Source: Clusia tigrina (Eukaryota > Arthropoda > Insecta > Diptera > Clusiidae). From it: DNA of 64,000 bases. Position numbers and translations under genes: made by a program. The DNA lies in the NCBI GenBank assembly GCA_920105625.2, contig OV050030.1, forward strand, positions 25,638,016-25,702,015, in the 5' to 3' direction. Numbering within the stretch: position 1 is the first letter of the stretch; each line of letters opens with the position of its first letter. Of the stretch, positions 25,601-39,089 are shown in pieces. The notes below the pieces were generated by a model. That model had not been told where the DNA came from and did not search any database. It worked only from the letters and a program-made list of their open reading frames with translations.

Positions 25601-26110
25601 TTTCGGAACGTGACCCCTTCGGTACGTGTTAATTTGCCATTTGTGCCGCTCGTACTCGCACAAACTTTTTACTTCTATATATGAGTGCATGGTATACTTA
25701 TATATATACTTATATCTATGAATGAAACGTCATTGCCCTGGGGTGTGGTTGTGGTTTCAAGGCTAGCCACGCAGCAATTGGTAACGCATTTGTTCCAGTA
25801 CTGTAAGCACTAGTCAGGATATTGTCAGTTTGTTAGGACTCATTACTCCTTAGAGGTAGTTCATTAAAAGTGGGTATATTTCCAATTGAATTGATGGAAT
25901 TTTATGCCTCTAAGATTGCTAAATTTATTTTATAGAATTGTGAATGATATATTAGTTGCCTTCTCGAAGAGAAAAAGAAGACCAAAATTATTTATACATA
26001 TCTAGACAAATAGAAGTGATGATCTTACCGTAGAATGTCTCGAAAGATACACTTTAATCAATATGGTTATTCTTATTGCTCTGTGATATTACAACCAATT
26101 TCTATAATTG
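22698..26110. other. Non-coding stretch
   Basis: Mostly AT-rich. Around 25270-25430 the DNA is GC-richer with CAG runs (25171-25200). A 160-codon open frame at 24689-25171 has an Asn/Lys-rich centre and no recognised domain; I do not call it a gene. No RNA gene seen. Confidence 0.45.
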
Positions 26111-26120
26111 GTTTCGAGAT

Positions 26121-26691
26121 GGTTGGTTGGTTGGTTGGTTGGTTGGTTCAGGTGGCTGATCCACGGCATCTTAGCATGAATCACAATTAGCGCCTTAGCG
26201 CCGTTTTATAACCACTACCCCCCTTTCACGCTGGAAAAAGATGGGTTGTTATCTAGATCCACTACGTGGAATTTAAGTATTTTAGAAGATCCTTCAGTTT
26301 TACAGCCGAGAGGTCGGATAGTCCTGCTAGAAAATAGTTTCCCAGGTCTCTATTTCTTGCGGCCGCCAGAGCCAAGAAAGTGAGTTATTGTTTCCCCTAC
26401 ATCCGAGTCTTTACAACTTCTACGATAGGTATTGAATGGACTATGCATTTTCTCCGTGGCCAGTGACCTGTAAAAACCGCCCTTAGTCAGCTGGTGTCTC
26501 TACGCTCCCTGTTTATAATATCCCTTGACCTAGCTATATTGTCGACTAGTCAGATCACCCGGGATGTATTGCACGAGTGCCCTCCATCTTCTACCCGCCA
26601 AGGAGAGACAATTCAGGTAGATGCACCTTATTGATCGCACCCAGAGAAACAGATACTAGTTCCGCATAGGTTAGGTCGTGAGAGGCCCCCT
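26121..26691 (-). mobile_element. 5'-truncated LINE copy with AACC tail and 10-bp TSD
   Basis: On the minus strand this is the 3' end of the same LINE family as 2290-3262. It starts just after the RNase H domain and ends in a clean (AACC)n tail, seen as (GGTT)n at 26121-26148. The flanking target-site duplication GTTTCGAGAT is perfect: 26111-26120 and 26692-26701. The truncation, tail and TSD are the signature of target-primed reverse transcription. Confidence 0.92.
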
Positions 26692-26701
26692 GTTTCGAGA
26701 T

Positions 26702-27950
26702 AACTTTTTTGCTAATTCAACTACTCTATTTCTTATCACTGTACTCTATTGCTCATATCACACTGTCTTAAGTGAGTGCTGATAAAGTTTTCCTTTACAT
26801 AAACATTTACCAGCATAAATATAAAAATTATATTTAAATAAATATTTTGAGAAAACTTATTGCACTAAAATAACACTGACTTCAGTGAAATAAATACTCG
26901 TTCACAACAGTGTTGCATTCAATATTACTTTGTCTTCAGTGCAGCAGAAACATATGGAATCATCTGTTCTGAGACACGATAATTGTTATAAATAGTTATG
27001 GTGCGTGTGCTATTAAAAGCGCATCGCAAGTGTTCTCTGGGTACTCCCACTTGTTTTTTTTTATATCAATTTCAATGTTTCAATGTGAATATTGCAGAGG
27101 CCAACTGCATCATTTATAGTGGAAATTTAAAAACGACTTCAAATTTGGTGTTCAGTCTTTGGTTGTTATCGCATGTGATTGAGCATATTTCAACTTTCAA
27201 CTGTTTCCTAATAAGGTCAATGAGTATCCTCTTCTTTCCATTCCAAAGACAAGTAAAAATATATCGCTATTTTTATGATTATATGAGTGATTACTTCAGT
27301 CTAGAACAGTCGGCATTGCTTAACCCTCTCAATATGTACACACGTAATTCTATATGCAATTATCGTAAATTATCACAGCGAGTCTATATTGCAGCTCAAG
27401 CAATTCGTCTAGCGAACAACGCCATAAATCATTCATTCAATAACGCAGTTTGACGGAATAAAAAATCTACACACCAAATACTCATCTTTCGGTACGTGTC
27501 TATGGACGTTTTTCCACTGGCACCAGCACCAGCACAAGCACCAGCACCAGCACAAGCACCAGCACAAGCACCAGCGACGTCGTTGCTCATTTCAGTTTAT
27601 TTTGTTTACTCAGTTGTACTGCATAAACTCGCATAACGTGCCAGCCTGCCCGCTTGCACAGCAACTATCGACTGGATTCAATAAACTAGTCCTACGCAAA
27701 TATTTCAGCTGATAAAAATTATGATAACGATAAAAGCAAACTAGTTCCAGCTTTGGCCAGTTTCAAACAGGAGTTTTACGAAACTGAAATTTTAATTTGA
27801 ATAATTATTGGTGGTAAAGTTTATATCCGCCTGGGGGCATACTGCGATGACTGCAGATGGTCTTTGCACAGCTGCAACTTCCTTGATGTTTTGGATAGAA
27901 GCAATTTTACATGTTGGCAGTTGCAAGCTATTTCTACGGGGAGCCAATTA
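26702..27950. other. Non-coding stretch with a CACCAG minisatellite
   Basis: A CACCAGCACAAG-type minisatellite lies at 27521-27574. The 151-codon open frame at 26998-27453 has no recognisable protein features. Confidence 0.45.
27521..27574. repeat. CACCAG/CACAAG short tandem repeat
   Basis: Hexamer-based array of CACCAG with interspersed CACAAG units, about nine units. Confidence 0.8.
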
Positions 27951-27952
27951 CA

Positions 27953-29233
27953 CGAGGGGTACTATTCATTGTTCGGGAACTGGCAACACTAATGTCAATA
28001 GCTAAAATCTGGCAACACCATAATAAAGTTTGACATTTCTTAGCATAAACGTACTCACAACGTATTGATGTACAAGTGCTATTTGTTTTGTGTACAGTGA
28101 GTTAAGAAAATCAATTTGACCAAAATATGCTAATTTCAAGAGAAGGTTTTCGTTTGATTATTGTTCACAACTTTCGACTTGGATTATATCAACAAGAATG
28201 TGTCGATGAAGTCAGTTCTTTGTATGGCGATAAAGCACCATCAAAAACCACAGTATACCGCTGGTATAGTGAATTCAATCGTGGTCGTAGTTCGGTCGCC
28301 GACGAACTGCGTGAAGGTCGTCCAAAATCGATTTTTGTGCCACAAAACATCGATGCAGTGCGTGAACTGATAATGCAAGATCGTCATGTGACATATCGTG
28401 AGATAGAGGACACCTTGGGCATTACTTCCACTTCCATACATTCAATATTGCATGAACATTTGGCTGTAAAAAAGATTTGTTCGCGCTGGTTCCCACATAA
28501 TTTGACAATCGCTCAAAAAAAGGCTCGTGTTAATTGGTGTAAGGAAATGATTAAAAAGTTCGACCGTGGTGCTTCAAAAGACGTGTATAAAATCGTGACA
28601 GGTGACGAATAATACGATAAATGCGTATGAGCCGGAATCGACCGTGTGGATATTCCACGATGAACTAAATCCAACAAAAGTTGTTCGTGGAACAAGCACA
28701 GCGAAGCAAATTGTCGCCTGTTTCTTGGGCCGAATGGGTCATGTGACCACTGTTCGGCTTGCGCAACGTAGGACGGTCAATTCTGAGTGGCACACGACCA
28801 TTTGTTCGCCGGAAGTCTTCGGAGAAATTCGTAAAACCAACCGCCAAAGACGAATCATTCTCCATCATGACAATGCGAGCTCTCACACATCTCGTCAAAC
28901 AGGTGAATTTTTGAGAAGTCAAAACATCGAATTGGTGACTCATCCTCCGTACACTTCTGATTTGGCACTCAATGGCTTCTTCTTGTTCCCGAATATCAAA
29001 GACAAACAGCATGGTCAACGACTTACGAGCGCCGAAGCAGCAGTTGCAGCGTTCAAAAACCATATTTTGGAGGTGTCTCAAGAGGAATGGAAAAACTACT
29101 ATGACAAATGGTTTGAACGAATGCAAAAATGTATTGATCATCAAGGGGAATATTTTGAAAAACAATGAAGCCATTTTCATTTAAAAATGTCTGTTATTAT
29201 TTGCTATTCCCGAAATATAAATAGTACCACTCG
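27953..29233 (+). mobile_element. Mariner element (DD34D type) with near-intact TIRs
   Basis: A 1281-bp element. The left end CGAGGGGTACTATTCATTGT and the inverted right end CGAGTGGTACTATTTATATT continue into TTCGGGAA. The right flank is TA (29234-29235); the left flank is CA, probably a mutated TA. The relic transposase occupies 28127-29168. The element is clearly distinct in sequence from the one at 42564. Confidence 0.9.
28127..29168 (+). pseudogene. Mariner transposase pseudogene, frameshift and lost Asp
   Basis: The N-terminal frame 28127-28609 carries two helix-turn-helix regions and ends right after VTGDE, which holds the first catalytic Asp. A one-base insertion moves the remainder (INAYEPES..., to 29168) to another frame. 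The second Asp is in ILHHDNASSH. Exactly 34 residues later, where the third Asp belongs, GGC encodes Gly (28974-28976, LALNGFFLF). The C-terminus KCIDHQGEYFEKQ is typical. The protein cannot be active. Confidence 0.9.
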
Positions 29234-29235
29234 TA

Positions 29236-30119
29236 TGAGAATCATACTCGTATATCGGCAACTGGTAAATTAAAAGCCAACCAGTCTTCTTATCCACACT
29301 CTTACAAATTTTACGTGGAGATAATAGGCTGAAAGTATCAGTCTTCTTTTACAACATTGATTGATCCTGCAGGAAATCAGAGATCTGTTTAATGCCACAA
29401 TGCAGCTCATCGCCACAAAGCCTTTTGGCACTCGCATACCAGGCATTGTTCCAATATACAGGCATTCTGCAATTAAAAGTTTCTTCATCGCTCCACCCGA
29501 CTGATGTGATATGTCAGTGATTATAGTGGGCCAAATACATATGTACATATGTATGTAAATGCATTAGGTACATTCTTTTAAGTACTACTCAAGATTTTGT
29601 GTACAAACTTAGAATCTCAGCAAAATACGCTACTAATGCATGCTGCTTACGTAGCCAAGAAGTTGTCTACAGCACTTGAATTAATAAGTTTCACACTCAA
29701 CACAAACTCTGCGTATGTCCAAGATAGAACAATTTTGTGTATAAATTTGCTTGTATTCCTATATATCGTATATCTATATAGGTATCCTTGAAATCTGTCA
29801 TTGACAATGACACCGAAAAGTCGAAGGAATTTTATAAGCGGTAAAAATTAACAAAAAAAAACAACAACAATATTAAAGATATAATTTTTATTTAAAAGCA
29901 GATTAGAAACAGAGAAAATTAAATTCTGTCACCTTCGAAAGAATTTTATAATGCATAGCAGGTGCGGCAGAGAAGCGGCCCGCAAGCTTTTAATAATGAT
30001 GATTCATTTTGATAGTACACGTAGTATAATAAGGTGGCGGGGGTTCATGTTTTACAATGTTTATTGAGTAAGGAGATTGGCAGTAAAGACGATCGGGTTA
30101 TAAAGTTATTAAAGCTCTT
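29236..30119. other. Non-coding stretch
   Basis: Nothing recognised between the mariner and the following LINE fragment. Confidence 0.5.
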
Positions 30120-30883
30120 TTTGCCTCTTCGCCCATCTCAAGATACTCACGTGTGCACCTAGTCTGGGTTCCCGGACATTGCGACATCCCGGGCAACTGT
30201 GAGACGGACGAGCTTGCCAATGCAAGCACCCTACTGCACGAAATTCAGCCCTCCGTAAATATCGGCATCCAACTGGCAACATCCAAGATTGATATCAAAC
30301 GGAAATACGTGGGTGATGCATATAAATCCTCGGTCGACGAGGAATCCTACCATACGGCTAGACTCACTGGGGCAAGAGTGGACAAACACAGAACCAAGCA
30401 ACTTCTTCGACTTGATCGCATATTTTTGTCGACAACTGTGTCGGTTTTGACCGGCCACTCTATATTGGGAAAGCACGCAGAAAGACTGGGCCTACCCTGA
30501 AACGATTTCTGCCGGAGCTGTGGTTCCGAATAGGAGGACGAGAGGGTTCTTCACCTCCTATGTCACTGCCCATCCTTGAGCAGAAGAAGAAATCGCACCT
30601 TTGGTGCCCCATTCCTTACAAGTTGGACAGAGCTGTCATCCTTTAATATTAAGGACATAGCAAGGTTCATCAAATTATCAGGATGCTTTCCTGCAACATG
30701 ATGGGGGAGTCGTGCCTTTCCCGGCGTGTCCTGGCGCTGGCTCCACCATCTTTAAGTAAGTGAATTTTTAGTCAGTGCTTGAACGGGGCCACACCGTGGT
30801 GTCACAATGAGCCATTAAGTGTGCTCAAGTGTTCTTTTGGCAAACTAGGTTGCTAATCCTTACCAACCTACCTACCTACCTAC
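30120..30883 (+). mobile_element. LINE 3' fragment with CTAC-type tail
   Basis: This begins inside RNase H: HLVWVPGHCDIPGN with ETDELANAS, around 30153-30230. It continues through a linker (LTGHSILGKHAERLG, 30450-30497) to a Cys/His region interrupted by a stop at 30498. The 3' UTR ends in a block (TTTTTAGTCAGTGCTTGAAC ... TTTTGGCAAACT) followed by (CTAC)n at 30867-30883. The final ~130 bp recur at 35849-35969 and 45979-46132. It is a second LINE family, with a tail unit different from the AACC family. Confidence 0.8.
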
Positions 30884-32715
30884 TGAATGCTAGAATGGCT
30901 TCAATGCTATATAAAAAGTGATTTCGTATTCAGTCATATATGTGCGGTCATATATACGACTGACCGGACCAAAGGAATTATAATACAACACTACCGCAAC
31001 TTCTAAGCAACAAGCTGCTACTTCTATATAAATATTGTTCCTATTTCGACTGGGAGTATGGCATTATAAACACTTTGACATTTTAATTTTGTGTTTCAGT
31101 TGTCAAGAACTGCATATGAGTAAATGTGATAGGATGAATGAATGAGTGCGAAAGCTGGAGCGAATAACAAACTACTCTGATGAAAGCATAAGAAACGTCT
31201 TCTATTTGTTGCACTAAGAGTGGAGTGGCCCGCTGCTTCAACTTAACATGTTGGACACCCCTGACGAATTATTTAGTTTAACTAAATGGATTTCTATTTA
31301 TTTATTTATTTATCTTTTTGTTTTTAGTTTGAGGCATAAATTAAAAATGCACAAGTTTAAATTGCCGGTCGTTAACGACTGAATGGGCCGAATGGCATCT
31401 TCGCTTTTCTGTTTTGTTGTCTTGTTAAAATATATTTTCTTTGTTTTTTCTTCAAACATATTTTAAATAAAGAAATATACTGGTATAAGTATGCAAAATT
31501 GTGAATGTTGCGCAGTCGCGCACGCGTCGTTTCCTTCATTAATAATTTTTCTGTGTTCAGCTGCGTCGCCAACTGCGTCTGCGCATGCGTAATGAGGTGT
31601 TGCTCGCTAAGGTGATGTCGGCTGATTTTGCATTTGAAGCACGTTTTCGTTGGGGCACGTTTCAATTGCATGTTTTTATTAAATTTTCAAAACTAGCTGC
31701 CAATATGATTGAATTTCATTAACAAGTAGATTTCAGCATTCAATGCGATTGCGAAACTTTTGCACAGGTTTCATTTACTGCGTACTCAATTAGCCGCAAA
31801 GCGTTCTAAGACAGCGTTCCCCAATTGCGCATTTCTGGCCATTTCTGGCATAGACAACTGAAATAGAAATAGGCACAGACACGTGTAGGTCTTTTGGCGG
31901 GCATGCCTAGAAACCTTAATGAAGCAAATTCGATTTCATTCGCTTGGGACTCCAACATATCTTCAGTTTATGCTGATGATATATGCTGCTACATACCGAC
32001 CGTATGAATTTATATTCTTGATAAGAATTTTACTTCCTGAAAGATTTTTGGTGCTGCCTTTTAGTGAGCACAACTGCGTGTTAGACTGTAATTAAACTGA
32101 TAAAATTATTAATCAATTTATAGAAGTTTTATAAATTATTACAAGCACATTTGTTTATATTAAATACAAAATCCCGGTTGACCAGTGAATAACTTAAAAA
32201 TTCAACTCATAAAACATAAAAAAATGCAATATAATAGAAACATAAATTTAAAAAAAAACGTCATTGTACCTAAATCCACATCGGTCACAATTCTTCTATT
32301 ATGACATTGATTATTACCATTATTTTTATGATCATATTTAACTCTTTATGAGCCACAGACGCATGATTATACATAATGAGTACGCACTCCGACAATTCTA
32401 GTGGGCGAGCTCAAAAGTGTTGTTGTATCTCGTACATACTCTTAGAAGATTTATGGCTTCCTCACCCTAAAGCGTCTGTTTTCATTCGACTATCCTCAGT
32501 TTCTGTTCTATTTATTTATGAAGTTTTCACTATTTATTGTATATTTATTGTATATATAATCGTATATAAATGTCGACCTTTGTAACAGAAAATCCGATAC
32601 AGAAAACATACCTTTCATATTATCGCTTCAGTCAGCTCATAATATTCAAAATTCGTGTGGACCTCCATGACTCACCGGTAATATTTAGTTCAAGTTTCTA
32701 CAAGTATACATAAAC
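30884..32715. other. Non-coding stretch
   Basis: A short (TTTA)n run is at about 31292-31315. Nothing else recognised. Confidence 0.5.
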
Positions 32716-32721
32716 TTGGAT

Positions 32722-33020
32722 ATAAGTTTTGGATGAGTCCTTCTATACTTGCTAAATAACAAGAGTACAAAACATCACTGCGAATGTCATATAATGAACG
32801 TACCGAGTTATTTAGAATGGCTCTAGTCACTTACTGATCCCTATAATCTGCAGCTTCTTGAAATAAGTTTTGGATGAATCCTTCTATACTCATGATACTC
32901 GCTAGATAACAAGAGTACAAAGCATCACTGAGTATGTCATACTGAAGATACAATATGTCAACGGACTGAGTTGTTTGGAATGTCACTGGTCACTTACCCA
33001 TCCCAATAATCTCCAGCTTG
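32722..33020. repeat. ~141-158 bp tandem duplication
   Basis: Copies start at 32722 and 32863 with ATAAGTTTTGGATGA. They share TCCTTCTATACT, AACAAGAGTACAAA and CATCACTG blocks; copy 2 carries small insertions. Confidence 0.8.
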
Positions 33021-34510
33021 TTCTAAGAATTCTAAAACAGTTGGAAGCAATATATAGAAGGTCTGTGTTTTCTATATTACCAAGACACGCGTCTCCATTA
33101 ATTCCTCACCTCAATTGGCTCAATTTTTATATACAAAGCTCCCATACAAAATTTGTTATTTGGTGTCATTAACGAATATCATATTTCAGATGTTAATTTG
33201 AACTAGTTTAAAACCGGTGTTCGAGGGTTTTTAAACCTTTTTTGGGGTTTCGGATTAACAGGCATTTCATTTTTATCTGATTTTATCGTAAGTCTACGGA
33301 ACATTAAATTTTAAGTGACTCTTTCGTTCCCATTGAAAAAGTTTCCCCTCCTTCGCGGAGGTTTTACCCCCTCTTCTTGTTGTTTTTCCCACTAGGGATA
33401 TACTCATTCCTTTTCCTATCAAATGTTAAAGTAAACAAATTCTATGATAGTAAAATCAATTTTCAGGTAAACGAAGTGCAAAATTACTAAAAGTGAAGTC
33501 ACCTTCCAGAGCGACAATTCACAAAAATCTCATTATTTCGTGTTTACCAGTGTTCGCGCCCACACCCGGCATTTATTGCCACTTAGCATGTAATGCTCCA
33601 AATAATTTGCCGTAAAAAGAATTCTGTTAATCCGAAATTTTATTTATACTCGAATTCTATTCTTTGAATATAGTATGCAAGTGTGAATTTCAGAAGCCAT
33701 AAAGGCAATTTTGGGAAATTTATTCTTAGAGAACTTGAAATATTTTGCCAATTTAAATAACAAACCACATGATTCAGGTGATCACGAGATGGGGGAGATT
33801 ATACGTAGGAATATTAATTCAGTCCAATACTCATTTGATTCTTATGTTGATTTTTTGTATCTGTGCTGGCCGTACAAGTCTTGCCTTTGCACGAACATTT
33901 GCATAATATTAAATTAATGCTTGTTTCTTTGCTGCTTTTCTGATTTCTTGTTTCCTATCGCACAGATCGTCGATTCATTGTCTTTGAAGAGGTGCTCATA
34001 TAAGAATTCTCACTTAAATTAAAACAATAAATTCTTAACAATACTTTCATCGAACTTTTTTAATCACTTTACTTAAGTAGAGGCTCCTACTGCCATTATT
34101 TGATATAACTAATAAAATCCACCCAGTAGGAATTCTAGGCGCTAGTTCATCGATTCACTTAACAGGCTTAAAAAACTGCTCCGTTTTTAATGATCTCTCA
34201 GCGCTCATTTTTCTCCACATATTAAGCGGTGGCGAGCTGTCTAATTCTATAGTAAATTATATAAATTACTTCATCGAGGATGTCATTTCGTTGGGATATC
34301 ATGTAATCTTTAATTGTTATGATTTTATCCAACATCAAATATATCAAAGACGAATTCTGATATACTGTGTATTGAGATTCCCGACATTTTGGGCAAAAAG
34401 AGATAGTTATAAAAATAACTTTTCCTAGAATAACATGGTCACCATATGAATGATTGAATGAAATAAAGAGGGGAAAATGTACCTCGACCAATTTCATCTA
34501 TTGCACTCCT
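33021..34510. other. Non-coding stretch
   Basis: An inverted pair TTTCGGATTAACAG (about 33247) and CTGTTAATCCGAAA (about 33624) was noted, but no further support for an element. Otherwise nothing recognised. Confidence 0.45.
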
Positions 34511-34986
34511 CCTGCATGTACCTATTAAAGGTATTCTATTAGTCCAACAGTTCTAAGGAAACTTAGCACTGAGTTGGGGTTTATTGCTCTAAAGTCTCTG
34601 CCCTCGGGCCAGTAGTGCCCCAGATGTTTCTTCCTACTGCGAGCTAAGGCTTTGCAGTTCTTTAGAAGGTGCTCTGGTGTTTCTTCTGCCTCCGAGCAGA
34701 ACCTGCTCTTTACTGGTGAGAGTCCCAGTTTCATGAGGTGGCTTCTTAAACGAAAGTGGCTGTTAGGTGACCTGTCAGAGTTCTTAAATTGTTTTTGCTT
34801 AACTGTAGACATAGAGCTGCACGTTTTGATTTATAGTCCCCAATCATGAGCTTGGATTGCCTAAGTTTTGGTAGCGTGATCTTCTGGATTTTTCCTCTTG
34901 TTTTAATTTATCGGTTATGGTATTTGCCCCAATAAAAGGTTCAGTTCCAATAAAAGGTGTGGCTGTCCCATTCCTGGCAAGATTAT

Positions 34987-35322
34987 TCACTTTTTCATTT
35001 CCAGGGATCCAGTGTGTCCTGGGTCCCATATTATGGAAAGTTTATTGAGGCTCTCTAACTTATTTAAAAGCTCTATGCATTCCCATACGAGTTTAGAATG
35101 AATCGCGTATGAATTGAGTGCTTTTATAGCTGCTTGGCTGTCAGACATGATAACAATGTCTTGACCCACAAGGTTACGTCGGAGGTTAAAGATAACACAG
35201 AGGCAAATTGCATGTATCTCTGCCTGGAAAATGCTGGGTGATTTCCCCATTGATTCGGAGTGGTTGACCCTCGGCCCAAATATCCTATCCCTTCTTCTAT
35301 TTATGAACCATATGTGAACCAC
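34987..35322 (-). pseudogene. RNase H domain of the decayed LINE
   Basis: Catalytic-motif residues AE and SDSQ are retained. The region before them is frameshifted (no TDGSK in this frame) and WVPGH is WDPGH. Confidence 0.75.
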
Positions 35323-35347
35323 TTGATGGTATGATCTTTTAGGATAT

Positions 35348-35650
35348 CTAGAAGTGATTCAGGTTTCCATTCCTTCCCAAACACAACTGTGAAGCGTTTC
35401 CAAAGTTATATATTTTGTTCATATCGTCTCTAGGTAGGTCCGCGAGGGGTATAGTGGCAACGATGCTGTGTTTATTACTACAAATTTTCTCGCGGCCAGC
35501 ACCTTCCTTGACGATTCTTAATAGGGTTCTTTTTGCATCCATTTCTACTTTAATATGTAGCGGAGTAAGATTTAAAAGTGTTCTAACTGCAGTGGGACAC
35601 GTTTTCATAGCTCCGGTAATACATTTACATGCTAGTCGTTCTTTGTTCAA
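35348..35650 (-). pseudogene. RT-RNase H connection domain of the decayed LINE
   Basis: The ITGAMKTCPTA and LLNLTPLHIKV motifs are the standard link after the RT thumb in Jockey/I-type ORF2. Confidence 0.8.
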
Positions 35651-35848
35651 AGTCTTCTTCGTGGTGAGCTATTTGGTTCTTTGAGCCCATGCCACTGCTC
35701 CATATGTTAGAACTGGCCTAACTATCATGTGTACATCCATTTCAATGTAAGGTTTGCAACTCCATGTCTTCCCAGCTATACATTAATGCTCTACTTGCCT
35801 TACTTGTTACAAAATCCACATGTGCTTTCCAGAGAAGTTATGGTCATC

Positions 35849-35969
35849 GTATGGGAACTTTTTAGTCAGTGCTTGAACGGCGCCACACCGTGGTATCACA
35901 ATGGGCCATTATGTGCGCTCAAGTGTGCTTTTGGCAAACTGGGCGGCCACTCCTACCTACCTACCTACC
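35849..35969 (+). mobile_element. Short 3'-end retro-insert with 10-bp TSD
   Basis: The terminal ~120 bp of the LINE family at 30120-30883, ending (CTAC)n. The flanks are identical TATGGTCATC (35839-35848 and 35970-35979). It splits the LINE at 34515-36000 and is therefore younger than that copy. It could also be a SINE sharing this LINE's 3' end. Confidence 0.9.
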
Positions 35970-36000
35970 TATGGTCATCATAATACCACGAAATGTTCTT

Positions 36001-38446
<2,446 letters not shown>

Positions 38447-38447
38447 C

Positions 38448-38648
38448 ACCCTCTGTCGTCTAGTGGTAAGCATTCTAGACTCACACTCAGAGGGTCGGAA
38501 GATCAAATCCAAGCTGTCCCAAGCTTGGTCTCAAAAATGCTTCTCTCTAAAATATCGTTTTCTCTTCGCGTCGAAGCCTCAGTAGGCTAATACTTATGCC
38601 CTAGCCCCTTGCAGTCATAATTAATTATGGTGTAAGATATATAATAAT
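38448..38648 (+). mobile_element. tRNA-derived SINE copy
   Basis: A Pol III A-box-like head (GTCTAGTGGTAAGCATTCTAG, one base truncated from a tRNA-like 5' end) and a B-box region (GATCAAATCC) are followed by a body shared with 48141-48271: TTGGTCTCAAAA.TGCTTCT, TTTTCTCTTCG.., GTCATAATTAATTA.. and GTGTAAGATATA. It ends in a TAATAA-type tail. Confidence 0.75.
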
Positions 38649-38779
38649 CTTCTTCTTTCTTCTCTCCTCTTCTATGCGTTCGCTTCTACATGTTCATACC
38701 CGAACGACTCGAAACCAAAAACTTTGTTGTAATTTTTATGTTGTTGCTGTTACGAACACTTTATAAGCGAACTCATACA

Positions 38780-39085
38780 CTTCTTCATACCCGAATTCGA
38801 AACATAGGACCGAGCCTTAGGCTACTAGGAGAGTCAGCAGGTGGCGGATAGCTGAACAATCTACAGACATGTAGGTCAGCTGCGAATATGAAATAAGCAG
38901 TCCACGACCAATAGCGGCAGGAATGGAAGGCGTGGCACAAAAGGTCACAAAAGCCTAATGAAATTTCTGTGACAGGGCGAGTCGATTCCGCCTCTAAAAT
39001 AAGTATCAAACACCCCTGGGACAGATTAAGGTGTCTTACGACCCGTGCCGACAATCAACTTGACTGAGGGTCCAGTCTTAAAAAT
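38780..39085. repeat. GC-rich, repeat-like segment of unknown class
   Basis: Sharply GC-richer than its surroundings, with an 89-codon minus-strand open frame (38785-39054). It lacks a recognised domain. The texture suggests a mobile-element UTR, but I cannot assign one. Confidence 0.3.
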
Positions 39086-39089
39086 AGCT

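Larger units (their letters stand above)
34515..36000 (-). mobile_element. Decayed LINE copy (RT thumb to C-terminus) with nested insertion
   Basis: Minus-strand order, from 36000 down to 34515: RT palm/thumb end (YGAVAWAQR near 35690-35715); connection domain (35348-35650: ERLACKCITGAMKTCPTAV, LLNLTPLHIKVEMDA); RNase H (34987-35322: FQAEIHAI, IMSDSQAAIKAL, then IIWDPGH in place of WVPGH); C-terminal Cys-His region (34525-34812: RFCSEAEETPEHLLKNC). Several frameshifts separate the pieces. A 121-bp element is inserted at 35849-35969 with its own 10-bp duplication. Confidence 0.85.

Noticed and set aside
26998..27453. 151-codon open frame, plus strand
   Set aside because: Composition looks random (Phe/Tyr/Ile/Asn rich), no family motif, surrounded by repeats.
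28665..29180. 171-codon frame antisense to the mariner at 27953
   Set aside because: Shadow of the transposase.
33247..33637. Possible TIR element with 14-bp inverted ends
   Set aside because: Only 14 bases match, no target duplication and nothing element-like inside.
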